Shown here one piece after another: positions 7,272-14,525 of a DNA stretch of 14,525 nt (positions are counted from its first letter, which is position 1; each line of letters opens with the position of its first letter). The stretch is taken from assembly GCA_902535565.1 (NCBI GenBank), contig CACAUH010000031.1:1-14525 (forward strand), written 5' to 3'. A program made the position numbers and the translations under genes. The DNA comes from an uncultured Bacteroidota bacterium (lineage in GTDB: Bacteria > Bacteroidota > Bacteroidia > Flavobacteriales > UA16). The notes beneath the pieces were generated by a model, which was given only the letters and a program-made list of their open reading frames with translations, searched no databases and was not told where the DNA came from.

Positions 7272-8423
7272 ATGCACAAAGCCTTGCTCCCCATCGGATG
7301 GATGGGCCTGACCCTGTCCCTTGTTTTGAATGGATGTACTGGCGGATTGGACTCCCCTGTTAGTGGGCAGCTGGATGGTGCCGAGAATGGAACTGTGACC
7401 ATTGGCCGCCTTCAAGCGGGTGGATACGTCTCCATCGACACCGCACAAGTGGACGCTTCGGGAAGCTTTGCCTTCGATGCCGATGCCCTCGACGGCCTGC
7501 CCCTCGATGTCTATCAGATGTCGGTGGCTGACCGCCAATTTTACATCATTGCTGACTCCCTCTCTTCCCTGCGCGTCGAAGGCAGTGTTGAATCAGGCAA
7601 AGGGCTGGCAAGCAACATCTATATCACTGGAGACAACTGGTCTTCAGACTTTTCAAATTTCATCCGGGAGACAGCGGCCCGCAATGACAGCTTGATGGCA
7701 TGGAAAACGAAGGCCAGTAACGCCCAGCTGACCATTGACGAGCGCAATGCGGCACGGACCGAGTTCGATGCAGCCAAGGAGGCGCAAACCGATATGGCCC
7801 GGCGCACGGTTCGCGAGCACAAAAATGACCCTGTCGGCCTTCTGGCGATCGAATATTTGGACCTTTCCGCAGACCGAGCCCTCGCCAAGCAAGTGCTGGA
7901 CAGCACCCGCGCCTTGATGGGTCACACAAGGGCCCACCGCAACCTGTCCAGCCGGTTGGCCAAAGTGGCCAACCCGAGAAATCAAAAGCGCCGCAATGAC
8001 CTGATTCAACCCGGTATGGCCATGCCCGATATCGCCCTTGCCGACCCCTCAGGAAAACAGCGCGCCCTTTCAGACCTCAGAGGAAAGGTGGTACTCGTCG
8101 ATTTCTGGGCCAGTTGGTGCGGCCCGTGCAGGAGAGAGAACCCGAACGTGGTTCGAGCGTGGAACGAATACAATGACCGTGGGTTTGAAGTCTTCAGCAT
8201 CTCCCTCGACCGAGACGTATCAAAGTGGAAACGGGCCATCGATCAGGACGGACTGATCTGGCCCTACCACATTAGTGACCTAAAAGGCTGGAGCAGTGTG
8301 GTCTCACAACGCTTTGGCATCAGCAGCATCCCTCACGCCATTCTGATAGACAAGGATGGTACGGTGGTCGCCACCCACCTCAGGGGCAGCCAACTCGAAA
8401 GGGAACTGGAAAAACTGCTCTGA
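7272..8423 (+). CDS. TlpA-family thioredoxin lipoprotein with DUF4369-like N-terminus
   Basis: Membrane-anchored periplasm-facing thiol-disulfide oxidoreductase, 383 residues. A lipoprotein signal ends at Cys22 (LVLNGC). Residues about 28-130 resemble DUF4369: a beta-rich domain with SGQLDGAENGTVTIGRL, FAFDADALDG and QFYIIAD. A helical linker of about 130-245 follows, then a redoxin/TlpA domain (248-383) with GKVVLVDFWASWCGPC. Active-site cysteines are Cys283 and Cys286, and the cis-proline is Pro354 (SSIPHAILIDKDG). This architecture is common and multi-copy in Bacteroidota. It lies between two lipid A genes, 3 bases after lpxK and 10 before the preferred lpxH start, so it should be cotranscribed with them. 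Its redox partner is not known. Confidence 0.88.
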   Translation: MHKALLPIGWMGLTLSLVLNGCTGGLDSPVSGQLDGAENGTVTIGRLQAGGYVSIDTAQVDASGSFAFDADALDGLPLDVYQMSVADRQFYIIADSLSSLRVEGSVESGKGLASNIYITGDNWSSDFSNFIRETAARNDSLMAWKTKASNAQLTIDERNAARTEFDAAKEAQTDMARRTVREHKNDPVGLLAIEYLDLSADRALAKQVLDSTRALMGHTRAHRNLSSRLAKVANPRNQKRRNDLIQPGMAMPDIALADPSGKQRALSDLRGKVVLVDFWASWCGPCRRENPNVVRAWNEYNDRGFEVFSISLDRDVSKWKRAIDQDGLIWPYHISDLKGWSSVVSQRFGISSIPHAILIDKDGTVVATHLRGSQLERELEKLL

Positions 8424-8433
8424 ATCCCTCCCC

Positions 8434-9186
8434 TTGGCCCTTTATTTCGCTTCCGACCTCCACTTGGGTGCCCCTGATGCAAAAGCATCGCGGGACAGAG
8501 AACGCGCCTTCTTAAAATGGGTTGAAGAGGTGGGGAGTCAAGGCGATGGACTTCACTTGGTCGGCGACCTCATCGATTTTTGGTTCGAGTGGCGCCATGT
8601 GGTCCCAAAAGGAGGCGTGCGTCTTCTGGGGACCATCGCGGAATTGGTCGACGGCGGATTGGATGTGCATTGGCACCTCGGCAACCACGACATGTGGACC
8701 AAAGGATACCTCGCTGATGAACTCGGGGTCCAAGTGCATGCAGACCCCTTGGACGTTCAATATGCGGGCTTTCGCTGTCTCGTTGGACACGGTGATGGTC
8801 TTGGACCGGGGGACCGCAAATACAAGGCCCTAAAACGCCTTTTTCGCAATCCAGTTGCACGATGGGCCTTTGCCCGGATGCACCCGAATCTGGCTTTTCA
8901 GCTCGGGTCAAAACTCAGCCACAACAGTAGAAATTCAGGGAAAGAAGCAGAAACGCGATACGCAGGACCGGAAGGAGAATGGCTCTTCCAGTACTGCCGA
9001 GACGTGCTGGAAAGACAGCCCTATGACGTCTTCATCTTCGGACACCGTCATCTTCCACTCAATCTCGAGGTCACCACAGAAGACAGAACCCGAAAGGCCC
9101 GGTACCTGAACTGTGGTGACTGGATTGACCATCAGACCTATGTCTCGCTGGACGAAAATGGACCCCAGCTGAAAACGTGGCGCTAA
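8434..9186 (+). CDS. lpxH: UDP-2,3-diacylglucosamine diphosphatase, calcineurin-like
   Basis: Metallophosphoesterase that hydrolyses UDP-2,3-diacylglucosamine to lipid X and UMP at the inner face of the cytoplasmic membrane, in the lipid A pathway. Metal and catalytic motifs, numbered from the preferred start, are SDLH (Asp8, His10), GDLIDFW (Asp45), GNHD (Asn84), GHGD (His119) and FGHRH (His204, His206). Length is 250 residues, normal for LpxH. I prefer the TTG at 8434 because the protein then begins ALYFASDLHLG, as family members do, and lies 10 bases after the preceding stop. The in-frame ATG at 8356 would add 26 residues encoded by sequence overlapping the TlpA-like gene and unlike the family. 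Last gene of its operon, followed by a hairpin terminator. Confidence 0.88.
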   Translation: MALYFASDLHLGAPDAKASRDRERAFLKWVEEVGSQGDGLHLVGDLIDFWFEWRHVVPKGGVRLLGTIAELVDGGLDVHWHLGNHDMWTKGYLADELGVQVHADPLDVQYAGFRCLVGHGDGLGPGDRKYKALKRLFRNPVARWAFARMHPNLAFQLGSKLSHNSRNSGKEAETRYAGPEGEWLFQYCRDVLERQPYDVFIFGHRHLPLNLEVTTEDRTRKARYLNCGDWIDHQTYVSLDENGPQLKTWR

Positions 9187-9189
9187 AAA

Positions 9190-9227
9190 AAACCGCCGCC
9201 CCCTCCTAAAGGAAAAGGCAGCGGTTT
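9190..9227. terminator. Bidirectional intrinsic terminator between convergent genes
   Basis: The arms AAACCGC (9190-9196) and GCGGTTT (9221-9227) pair fully. After a C/A mismatch the stem continues with GCC/GGC, and an inner TCC-TAAA-GGA hairpin caps it. Eight A residues at 9185-9192 give a strong U-tract for transcripts from the large minus-strand gene. On the plus side the tail is TTTCTCTC, weaker but usable for the lpxH operon. The lpxH stop is at 9184-9186 and the other gene's stop is at 9247-9249. Confidence 0.8.
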
Positions 9228-9246
9228 CTCTCAGAAGGCTGCGAAA

Positions 9247-12200
9247 TCAGCGAATGATGACGCGCGCCGCCTCCAAATGGCCGTTTTCCTCTGCCGTAAC
9301 CAGATAGACTCCGGCTGAAAGGTCTCCCACGGTGATGCGGACTTGTCCTCCTGTTGTGGCTTGGCGGCTCACAGAGCGCACCGGACGGCCCTTGATATCG
9401 TAGAGCGCCACATTGGGCTGGAACCAACCCTCGCCGAGCTTAACTGTGATGTCCTCGCCCTCCGCCGGGTTGGGATACACCAAGAGGTTTCGCTGGTCAG
9501 CAGCCTCGGCCAAAGAGACCTCCTCAGTGCCGAGATAGGCATCACTGCGGAAGATTCCACGGCCGTGGGTGCCCGCATATATGGCGCCGTTGTTGGTGAC
9601 CTCAGACCACTCCATGGGCATGCGCCACTGCTGCTCCATCGAAAACACGGGGCTCGCAATGTCGTCGGCATTGGAAACCATGCCTAGGTTTTCAACCGTC
9701 CAATTTTCACCTCCATCAATGGTCTGCCAGACGCCGTGCTCCGTGCCCACCATGATGGTGTTTCCAGTTGGGTCGCCTTGGTCGATGATGGCATCATAAA
9801 CTGGCATTTTGCTCAGGTCATTGTTGCTCGCAAACCAAATGTTGTCCCAGTTCGGGTTTGCATCTAATGCGTTGAATGTCTCTTGGACCTTGCCTCCACT
9901 GACGGCTCCATAGCCTCCGACGGTTGCCACCACGTGGTTGGGGTCATTTGGATCCACTGCAACCCCTGTCACCACCGCACCGGTGGCCATGATTTGGGTC
10001 CGCGTAACGCCCTCGGGGACGTCACAGGTGGCGTCGTGCTCCCAGACGTTATTGAGGCCACTGAATCGATACAACTTCGCGTCCCAACCGGAGACGAAGA
10101 TGTGGTTGCCTGCCTCAGGGTGATCACCCACGGCAAACTCGATGCATTTGGTGCCGGACCCTGCGGGCGCATTGCCCAGGAAGAACCAACGTGGCTGAGC
10201 GTTGAAGTTTAGGCCATTGCGGGTCATCCAGACACCGTCCCCTCCGTTGAATCCAATGACCGTCATGGACGTGTAACGGTCTTTCACTTGTATGGTCTCG
10301 TGGACGTCATACAATGTGTCGGCATCGTAATACCATGTTGTATCGCAAACGGTCACAAAAGAGGTGTCTCCACCGTCGATGACCTCCACGTCGTCGCAAT
10401 CGTACAAGACCGTCAAGTCCTGGTCATCAAGCCAGGGATATTCAGTGTTCTCAACCGGTCCATTCTCAGAGACGATTTCTGGACGAATCAGAACATCCCA
10501 ATAGCGAAGCGGCTCCTCTAGGGTATACTCAAACGGACGATTCAGGTTGGCCGTCTCCATTATGAAGGTGCTGTCCTCAACGGTCTCATCGTAAGGATTG
10601 ACCAACGGAACGGTCATGCCACTGTTTTCATCGTTGAAATTTTCATAGAGGTTCATGCAAGTGTAGAATCCACCGATTTCCCCCTCGTCATTCAGGATGT
10701 CGACCAGACACTGGTCGTAAAAGCCACCGCCTTGGGTGAATGGTGCCCCTGAAACAAAGAAGCCGCGGTTGAGAAACCCGTTCTGAGATGTGGCAAAAAA
10801 CGGAATGCCCTCTTGAAGGTTTGTCGCTTGGGAGAGCGCACAATCGAATCCATCACCCCCATTGACTGAGGTTCCATCAAGATCATTGAAAAAACTTCCA
10901 TTGGCTGGAATCAACATGGTACCGTTGTCCTGCATGCCGCCCAAAACCTCGCTGGTTGGCCCATGGGCAATGCCATAAAACTGGGTGGTTTGCAATCCGC
11001 GATTGCACTCCTGATAAGTCGCTCCGCCGTCTTCACTTCGGAAGATGCCGCCGTCTGTGGCCACGTACATGGTTCCGGCAGGCGTGAACATCACTTCGTG
11101 GATGTCTGCATGGATGTAGAATGGATTCGCAGGTCCGCCACCCATCGAGGCAGCTTGTTCTGCTTGATAGGATGGGCCGCAGCGCCAAAAGGACTGTCCT
11201 CCAACGAATGCAATTTCTGGGTCGCCTTTTTTCACGCCCAAGGCCAGATCGTATCTCGCCTGGTTGTTGGTCGGGCAGATGTCATATCCCTCCACGCCGG
11301 AAGGCCAAATTTCATCCCAAACAACACCGCCATCTGCACTGTGGAAGACACCGCCGAATTGACTGCCGGATGTGGCCAGAAGCGCAAAGGCACTGGAAGG
11401 ATCGTCTGGACTGATGGCCACCCTGCACCGACCGAAGCCTTGGGGGATCACCGGGTCATTCGGGCTGCCAGAAACCGCCTCAGTCGTCTGGAAATCTACA
11501 CTGCGATAGACCCGACCGTTGGTCGTGCTGACCAACATGTAGCTTCCATCGACGGCAATTTCAATGTCTTGAACTCCTGTCGTTCCACTGATTCCACTTA
11601 AGGCATTTTCGGTCACCTCACCATTGTCAATATAGCCAATGCCTTGAATGCCCCCATACCATACACGCGAGTTGACGTTTGGGTCGGCCACGAGTGCGTC
11701 TGTCGCACTCCAATCTCCGCCTTGAAACATCCCGGGGTCTGTTCCGTCCACACGGTTCCAAGTGGTTCCGTTGTCCGTGGATCGGTAGATACCGTCACCG
11801 CGGAATCCAGATCCTCCAACACCACTGACTCCGTCGAACTGGGTGCCTGTGCCCACGTATAGATCACCGTTGCCCGCCATCGCAATGGAGGCCACCATGG
11901 CGCTTGGGAAGCTCGATATCCTCTCCCAATTGTCGCCTTTGTTCCAAGAACGCCACAGGCCCCCACTCACACCTCCTGTGATCAGTTGGAGTTCGTTGAC
12001 AGCGAGGATGCAGCGCGTGCGTCCTCCAAGATTGTCTGGGCCCATCGGGTTCCAATAATGAGCTGAACTGCGGTTCCCTTGCTGCGCGGATGCCACCTGA
12101 CGGGTGCGGACGCCTAGCTCACGCAGGCCTTCGTGGTTCATCTCACCCGTTTCGATGTCCGCCCGCAAGGCAAGCAGCACCTCCTCCATTCCGGAGGCAT

Positions 12201-12348
12201 CGGCAATGGGAGTTTCATGCTGGAGTGCACGAGGCGAATAGTCAGCCTGGACAGTGCGGTCCATCTTAAGGAAGGCCAGAGTGCCGGCTAGTCCGACAAC
12301 GGCCAAAAGGAAGACAGTCTTCTTCATTGTGATTCGGTTCCCTTTCAT
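9247..12348 (-). CDS. Large secreted BNR/VPS10-type beta-propeller protein with type IX sorting domain
   Basis: Predicted cell-surface or secreted protein of 1033 residues; ligand or substrate unknown. It has an N-terminal signal (hydrophobic core about 13-27, likely cut after VQA near 35). The propeller entry motif GPDNLGGRTR is at 103-112. Asp-box repeats include a degenerate SWNKGDNW (134-141), STDNGTTW (190-197), SADGGVVW (337-344), SEDGGATY (438-445) and TIDGGENW (876-883). HADIH (413-417) matches a motif seen in this propeller group. Residues about 548-693 form an acidic insert. The C-terminus (954-1033: YPNP, then LSAGVYLV and ARVIIR) is a type A T9SS sorting domain. I chose the ATG at 12348 because its upstream context matches that of the lipoprotein gene; ATG 12327 (MKKTVFLL) is equally plausible. 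Sialidase-like labels would over-read the fold. Confidence 0.88.
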   Translation of the reverse strand: MKGNRITMKKTVFLLAVVGLAGTLAFLKMDRTVQADYSPRALQHETPIADASGMEEVLLALRADIETGEMNHEGLRELGVRTRQVASAQQGNRSSAHYWNPMGPDNLGGRTRCILAVNELQLITGGVSGGLWRSWNKGDNWERISSFPSAMVASIAMAGNGDLYVGTGTQFDGVSGVGGSGFRGDGIYRSTDNGTTWNRVDGTDPGMFQGGDWSATDALVADPNVNSRVWYGGIQGIGYIDNGEVTENALSGISGTTGVQDIEIAVDGSYMLVSTTNGRVYRSVDFQTTEAVSGSPNDPVIPQGFGRCRVAISPDDPSSAFALLATSGSQFGGVFHSADGGVVWDEIWPSGVEGYDICPTNNQARYDLALGVKKGDPEIAFVGGQSFWRCGPSYQAEQAASMGGGPANPFYIHADIHEVMFTPAGTMYVATDGGIFRSEDGGATYQECNRGLQTTQFYGIAHGPTSEVLGGMQDNGTMLIPANGSFFNDLDGTSVNGGDGFDCALSQATNLQEGIPFFATSQNGFLNRGFFVSGAPFTQGGGFYDQCLVDILNDEGEIGGFYTCMNLYENFNDENSGMTVPLVNPYDETVEDSTFIMETANLNRPFEYTLEEPLRYWDVLIRPEIVSENGPVENTEYPWLDDQDLTVLYDCDDVEVIDGGDTSFVTVCDTTWYYDADTLYDVHETIQVKDRYTSMTVIGFNGGDGVWMTRNGLNFNAQPRWFFLGNAPAGSGTKCIEFAVGDHPEAGNHIFVSGWDAKLYRFSGLNNVWEHDATCDVPEGVTRTQIMATGAVVTGVAVDPNDPNHVVATVGGYGAVSGGKVQETFNALDANPNWDNIWFASNNDLSKMPVYDAIIDQGDPTGNTIMVGTEHGVWQTIDGGENWTVENLGMVSNADDIASPVFSMEQQWRMPMEWSEVTNNGAIYAGTHGRGIFRSDAYLGTEEVSLAEAADQRNLLVYPNPAEGEDITVKLGEGWFQPNVALYDIKGRPVRSVSRQATTGGQVRITVGDLSAGVYLVTAEENGHLEAARVIIR

Positions 12349-12356
12349 AGGAATGC

Positions 12357-12365
12357 GGAATTTAC
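12357..12365 (-). promoter_or_regulatory. GTAAATTCC start-proximal motif of the propeller gene
   Basis: Read on the minus strand this is GTAAATTCC, followed by seven bases and TATGAA containing the ATG at 12348. This is the same arrangement as at 1505-1526 before the lipoprotein. It lies in the 100-base gap between the lipA stop and this start, where I see no strong terminator and no full TAnnTTTG box. A short palindrome AACCGGTT at 12387-12394 lies just upstream. Confidence 0.3.
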
Positions 12366-12448
12366 GCAATGAACACCTGCGGAGGAAACCGGTTCGAAAA
12401 CTCGGCCTACCAGAGGTTCCAAGGGGCATAAACAGCGCGAAGCCGCAC

Positions 12449-13333
12449 TCAGACTACATGCTTCTCGGCGTGGTAGCTGGAACGCACAAGCGGCCCACTC
12501 TCAACAAACATGAACCCCATCGCCAAGCCCTCTTCCCGCAGTGAATCAAAGACATCGGGATGCACGAATTCGGCAACGGGCAGGTGCTTTGGTGTCGGTT
12601 GGAGATACTGGCCCAATGTCAACACTTGGCAATCCACCGACCGCAAATCCTCCATGGTCTCTCGCACTTCTTGCACCGACTCTCCCAAGCCAAGCATGAC
12701 GCCGCTTTTGGTCCGGATGCCCGCTTTGCGCAACCGCATCAACACTTCAAGGCTCCGGTCATATTTGGCTTGAATCCGGACCTGCTTGGTCATGCGGCGC
12801 ACGGTTTCCAAATTGTGACTGACCACCTCAGGGGCCACATTGATGACCTTTTGAAGGTTTTCCCATTTCCCAGCGAAATCAGGAATGAGGGTTTCCATGG
12901 TCGTCCCAGGACTCTGCCTGCGAATGGCACGAACCGTCTGCGCCCAAATCTCAGCCCCACCATCGGACAAATCATCCCGGTCTACAGAAGTGATGACAGC
13001 GTGCTTGACCTGCATCAGCTTGACACTGTTGGCAACCCGACCAGGCTCGAAAGGATCCACCGCATCGGGTCTGCCCGTGGACACGTTGCAAAACCCGCAA
13101 GACCGCGTGCAGACATTGCCCAGAATCATAAAGGTCGCTGTTCCCTCACCCCAGCATTCCCCCATATTGGGGCAGTTTCCGCTCTCACATATCGTGTGCA
13201 GCTTGTGCTCACTGACCAAGCCGCGGACCTTGCGATATGCCTCGCCAGTGGGCAGCTTGACCTTGAGCCAAGGCGGCTTTTTGGTGCGATGCCGGACTTC
13301 GCCACCCTCCGGGTTCAAGTTGGCCTGTGTCAT
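12449..13333 (-). CDS. lipA: Lipoyl synthase
   Basis: Radical-SAM enzyme that inserts two sulfurs into protein-bound octanoyl groups to make lipoyl cofactor for 2-oxoacid dehydrogenases and the glycine cleavage system. The 294 residues carry every family hallmark. The auxiliary-cluster cysteines are Cys49, Cys54 and Cys60 ([13 protein letters not shown]). The radical-SAM cluster cysteines are Cys75, Cys79 and Cys82 (CTRSCGFC). The C-terminal RSSYHAE (284-290) contains the serine ligand. [13 protein letters not shown] and [10 protein letters not shown] are also typical. The ATG at 13333 overlaps the stop of the upstream outer-membrane protein gene by four bases (ATGA), so the two are probably translated together. 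No lipB or ligase gene is visible here. Confidence 0.97.
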   Translation of the reverse strand: MTQANLNPEGGEVRHRTKKPPWLKVKLPTGEAYRKVRGLVSEHKLHTICESGNCPNMGECWGEGTATFMILGNVCTRSCGFCNVSTGRPDAVDPFEPGRVANSVKLMQVKHAVITSVDRDDLSDGGAEIWAQTVRAIRRQSPGTTMETLIPDFAGKWENLQKVINVAPEVVSHNLETVRRMTKQVRIQAKYDRSLEVLMRLRKAGIRTKSGVMLGLGESVQEVRETMEDLRSVDCQVLTLGQYLQPTPKHLPVAEFVHPDVFDSLREEGLAMGFMFVESGPLVRSSYHAEKHVV

Positions 13334-14121
13334 ATCTTGAATTGTTGTCGTCCGAAACTCCAGTGCAAGAACAGGGTCAAGAAAAGCCTGTCGTTTTGGC
13401 CTGTGGACTCGACCATGATTTCCACCGGCGTAAAGAAAGCATCAAGGTTGACACCAACCGACGCCGTTCGCAAATATTCGCGTTGTGCCCCGTATTCAAA
13501 GTCGATTGCCGCACGGAAAAAGGCCCCGGGCTGAGGCGTCAACTCCAAGATTCCATTGAGAGCGCCTGCCCTGCCATAGATGTCATCTGTTCCGTGAACT
13601 TCAGGGTTATAGCGCTCAATGAGCACGTAACTATATGGAATATCAGGGTAACCGATCTCCAAGTAGACAGGCTTGGTAAGGGCCAAATTGGGGCCAACAG
13701 CATATTTCCAACCAATGGCCACAGCCCCGTTTCTCAATTTAGGGGTGGCAATGGTTCGCTTGCCCCACCCAAGGCGCAGCATGTAGGCTGAATTGACCTT
13801 ACCGAAGACATAACTTTTGCCCTGCTCGTACACCGGGTTGAAACTGCGCACTTCCTTGGGGTGCTTCATGCTCGCAACTTCCAAGGACCATGTGCGGATC
13901 TTGCCCACCCCTCGGTAAACCCCCCGCTCGAAATGCGCGCCCATTCCACGGGTATGAAAGGTCATTCCCATCTCCCATCGGTGCGTAAAGACTGTTTTGC
14001 TCTGGTCTTCGCTAGCATTGCGCGACTGGCCCCAAGCGCTCGGTGCGGCCAGCAGCACCAAATAGAGCAGACCTGAAAAAGGCAAAATGCCAAACCGAGC
14101 CAACAAGATTAAAACGCGCAT
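13330..14121 (-). CDS. Uncharacterised outer-membrane-type protein paired with lipA
   Basis: Function unknown; 263 residues. An N-terminal signal peptide runs to about residue 31 (hydrophobic [25 protein letters not shown], then QS). The mature chain shows alternating strand-like segments without further membrane helices ([44 protein letters not shown]) and ends with a strand-like [12 protein letters not shown], suggesting a small beta-barrel. It contains no cysteine. I chose the ATG at 14121; the GTG at 14130 adds only three residues. It resembles a conserved hypothetical family I recall from Bacteroidota (pattern LxKPVYLEI), but I cannot name a domain. It overlaps the lipA start by four bases and is divergent from the OsmC gene. 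Confidence 0.75.
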   Translation of the reverse strand: MRVLILLARFGILPFSGLLYLVLLAAPSAWGQSRNASEDQSKTVFTHRWEMGMTFHTRGMGAHFERGVYRGVGKIRTWSLEVASMKHPKEVRSFNPVYEQGKSYVFGKVNSAYMLRLGWGKRTIATPKLRNGAVAIGWKYAVGPNLALTKPVYLEIGYPDIPYSYVLIERYNPEVHGTDDIYGRAGALNGILELTPQPGAFFRAAIDFEYGAQREYLRTASVGVNLDAFFTPVEIMVESTGQNDRLFLTLFLHWSFGRQQFKI

Positions 14122-14144
14122 CAACCACACGAAATTAGCACACG

Positions 14145-14525
14145 ATGAAATTCGAACTCACATATCCTGAACCCCTGAGGACGCAGGCGATGCACTTGGG
14201 AAACAGACAAACCCTTCTGACTGATGCGCCAAAAGACAACGGTGGAATTGGCGAGGCCTTCTCTCCTACAGACCTCGTCGCGGTTGGCCTGACCAGCTGT
14301 ATCATGACCATCTTGGGCCTTCGCGCTGCATCACGAGACATCCGCATTCTGGACATGAAGGCGGACACTGAAAAAAAAATGAGCCCGAACCCGAGGCGCG
14401 TGGGGCGCATCGAAGTCGGACTCATTGTGAGTTTGGACGGGGGGACTGAAGACGACAGAAACTGGCTGCGCGACGAAGCGCTCGCGTGTCCTGTGGCCCT
14501 GTCTCTTCACCCGGATCTCCGTCAA
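14145..14525 (+). CDS. OsmC-family peroxide-reducing protein (C-terminus cut by window edge)
   Basis: Probable thiol-dependent organic hydroperoxide reductase of the OsmC/Ohr superfamily, cytoplasmic. 127 codons are open from the ATG at 14145 to the right edge. Family features are FSPTDLVAVGLTSC with Cys52, the helix that follows (IMTILGLRA), MKADTEKKMSPNPRRVGRIE (71-90), and ACPVALSLHPDL with Cys115. The two cysteines sit where the catalytic pair of OsmC proteins lies. Family members are about 135-140 residues, so only some 10-15 should be missing. The ATG is 23 bases from the divergent start at 14121. The assignment to OsmC is firm; the substrate is inferred from the family. Confidence 0.9.
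   Translation, partial: MKFELTYPEPLRTQAMHLGNRQTLLTDAPKDNGGIGEAFSPTDLVAVGLTSCIMTILGLRAASRDIRILDMKADTEKKMSPNPRRVGRIEVGLIVSLDGGTEDDRNWLRDEALACPVALSLHPDLRQ

Noticed and set aside
12387..12398. Palindromes AACCGGTT and TTCGAA as an operator
   Set aside because: Short overlapping palindromes of this length are expected by chance, and no second copy near another promoter was found.
12349..12429. N-terminal extension of the propeller protein from the ATG at 12429
   Set aside because: It adds an arginine-rich stretch before a normal signal peptide and begins only 20 bases after the lipA stop.
12560..13534. Plus-strand open frame of 324 codons
   Set aside because: It is antisense to lipA, whose cysteine motifs and full-length match are unmistakable. 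The plus-strand translation shows no recognisable motif and is a by-product of G+C-rich coding sequence.
1..14525. Mobile element, CRISPR, toxin-antitoxin or biosynthetic cluster
   Set aside because: No transposase, integrase, direct-repeat array, tRNA or small paired toxin frames seen. Gene content is core and composition looks even throughout.

Overview
The window reads as chromosomal housekeeping sequence from a member of the Bacteroidota, most like Flavobacteriia but with a fairly high G+C content. Three things point there: a C-terminal type IX secretion sorting domain on the large secreted protein, a thioredoxin lipoprotein with a DUF4369-like N-terminus, and the general lack of Shine-Dalgarno sequences. 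One match to the Bacteroidota TAnnTTTG promoter element also fits. I see no tRNA, rRNA, CRISPR array, insertion sequence, phage gene or attachment site, and no gene-free stretch longer than about 130 bases.

Layout, left to right. proS (minus strand, running off the left edge) is divergent from a two-gene plus-strand unit: a low-complexity surface lipoprotein and an OmpP1/FadL-type outer-membrane porin. The porin ends 12 bases from the end of a convergent minus-strand pair, a Nif3-like metalloprotein followed by a coiled-coil protein of the C4 zinc-ribbon family that has lost its cysteines. Divergent from nif3 is a compact plus-strand operon, lpxK - TlpA-like lipoprotein - lpxH. Its two enzymes carry out the last and a middle step of the conserved lipid A pathway. 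It ends in a hairpin that probably also terminates the convergent, very large type IX-secreted beta-propeller gene. Upstream of that gene on the minus strand are lipA (lipoyl synthase) and, overlapping its start by four bases, an uncharacterised outer-membrane protein. An OsmC-family gene runs off the right edge, divergent from that outer-membrane gene with only 23 bases between the two starts.

The common theme is the cell envelope: lipid A synthesis, two lipoproteins, two probable outer-membrane barrels and one type IX cargo, mixed with core genes for translation, lipoylation and metal or redox housekeeping. I did not find a convincing new multi-gene system. The most unusual sequence signal is a shared AAATTCC heptamer just upstream of four genes that each appear to lead a transcript. 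In two of them it belongs to an extended GTAAATTCC-N7-TATGAA start context. The least explained proteins are the tyrosine/glycine-then-arginine-rich lipoprotein, the outer-membrane protein paired with lipA, and the acidic insert in the secreted propeller.
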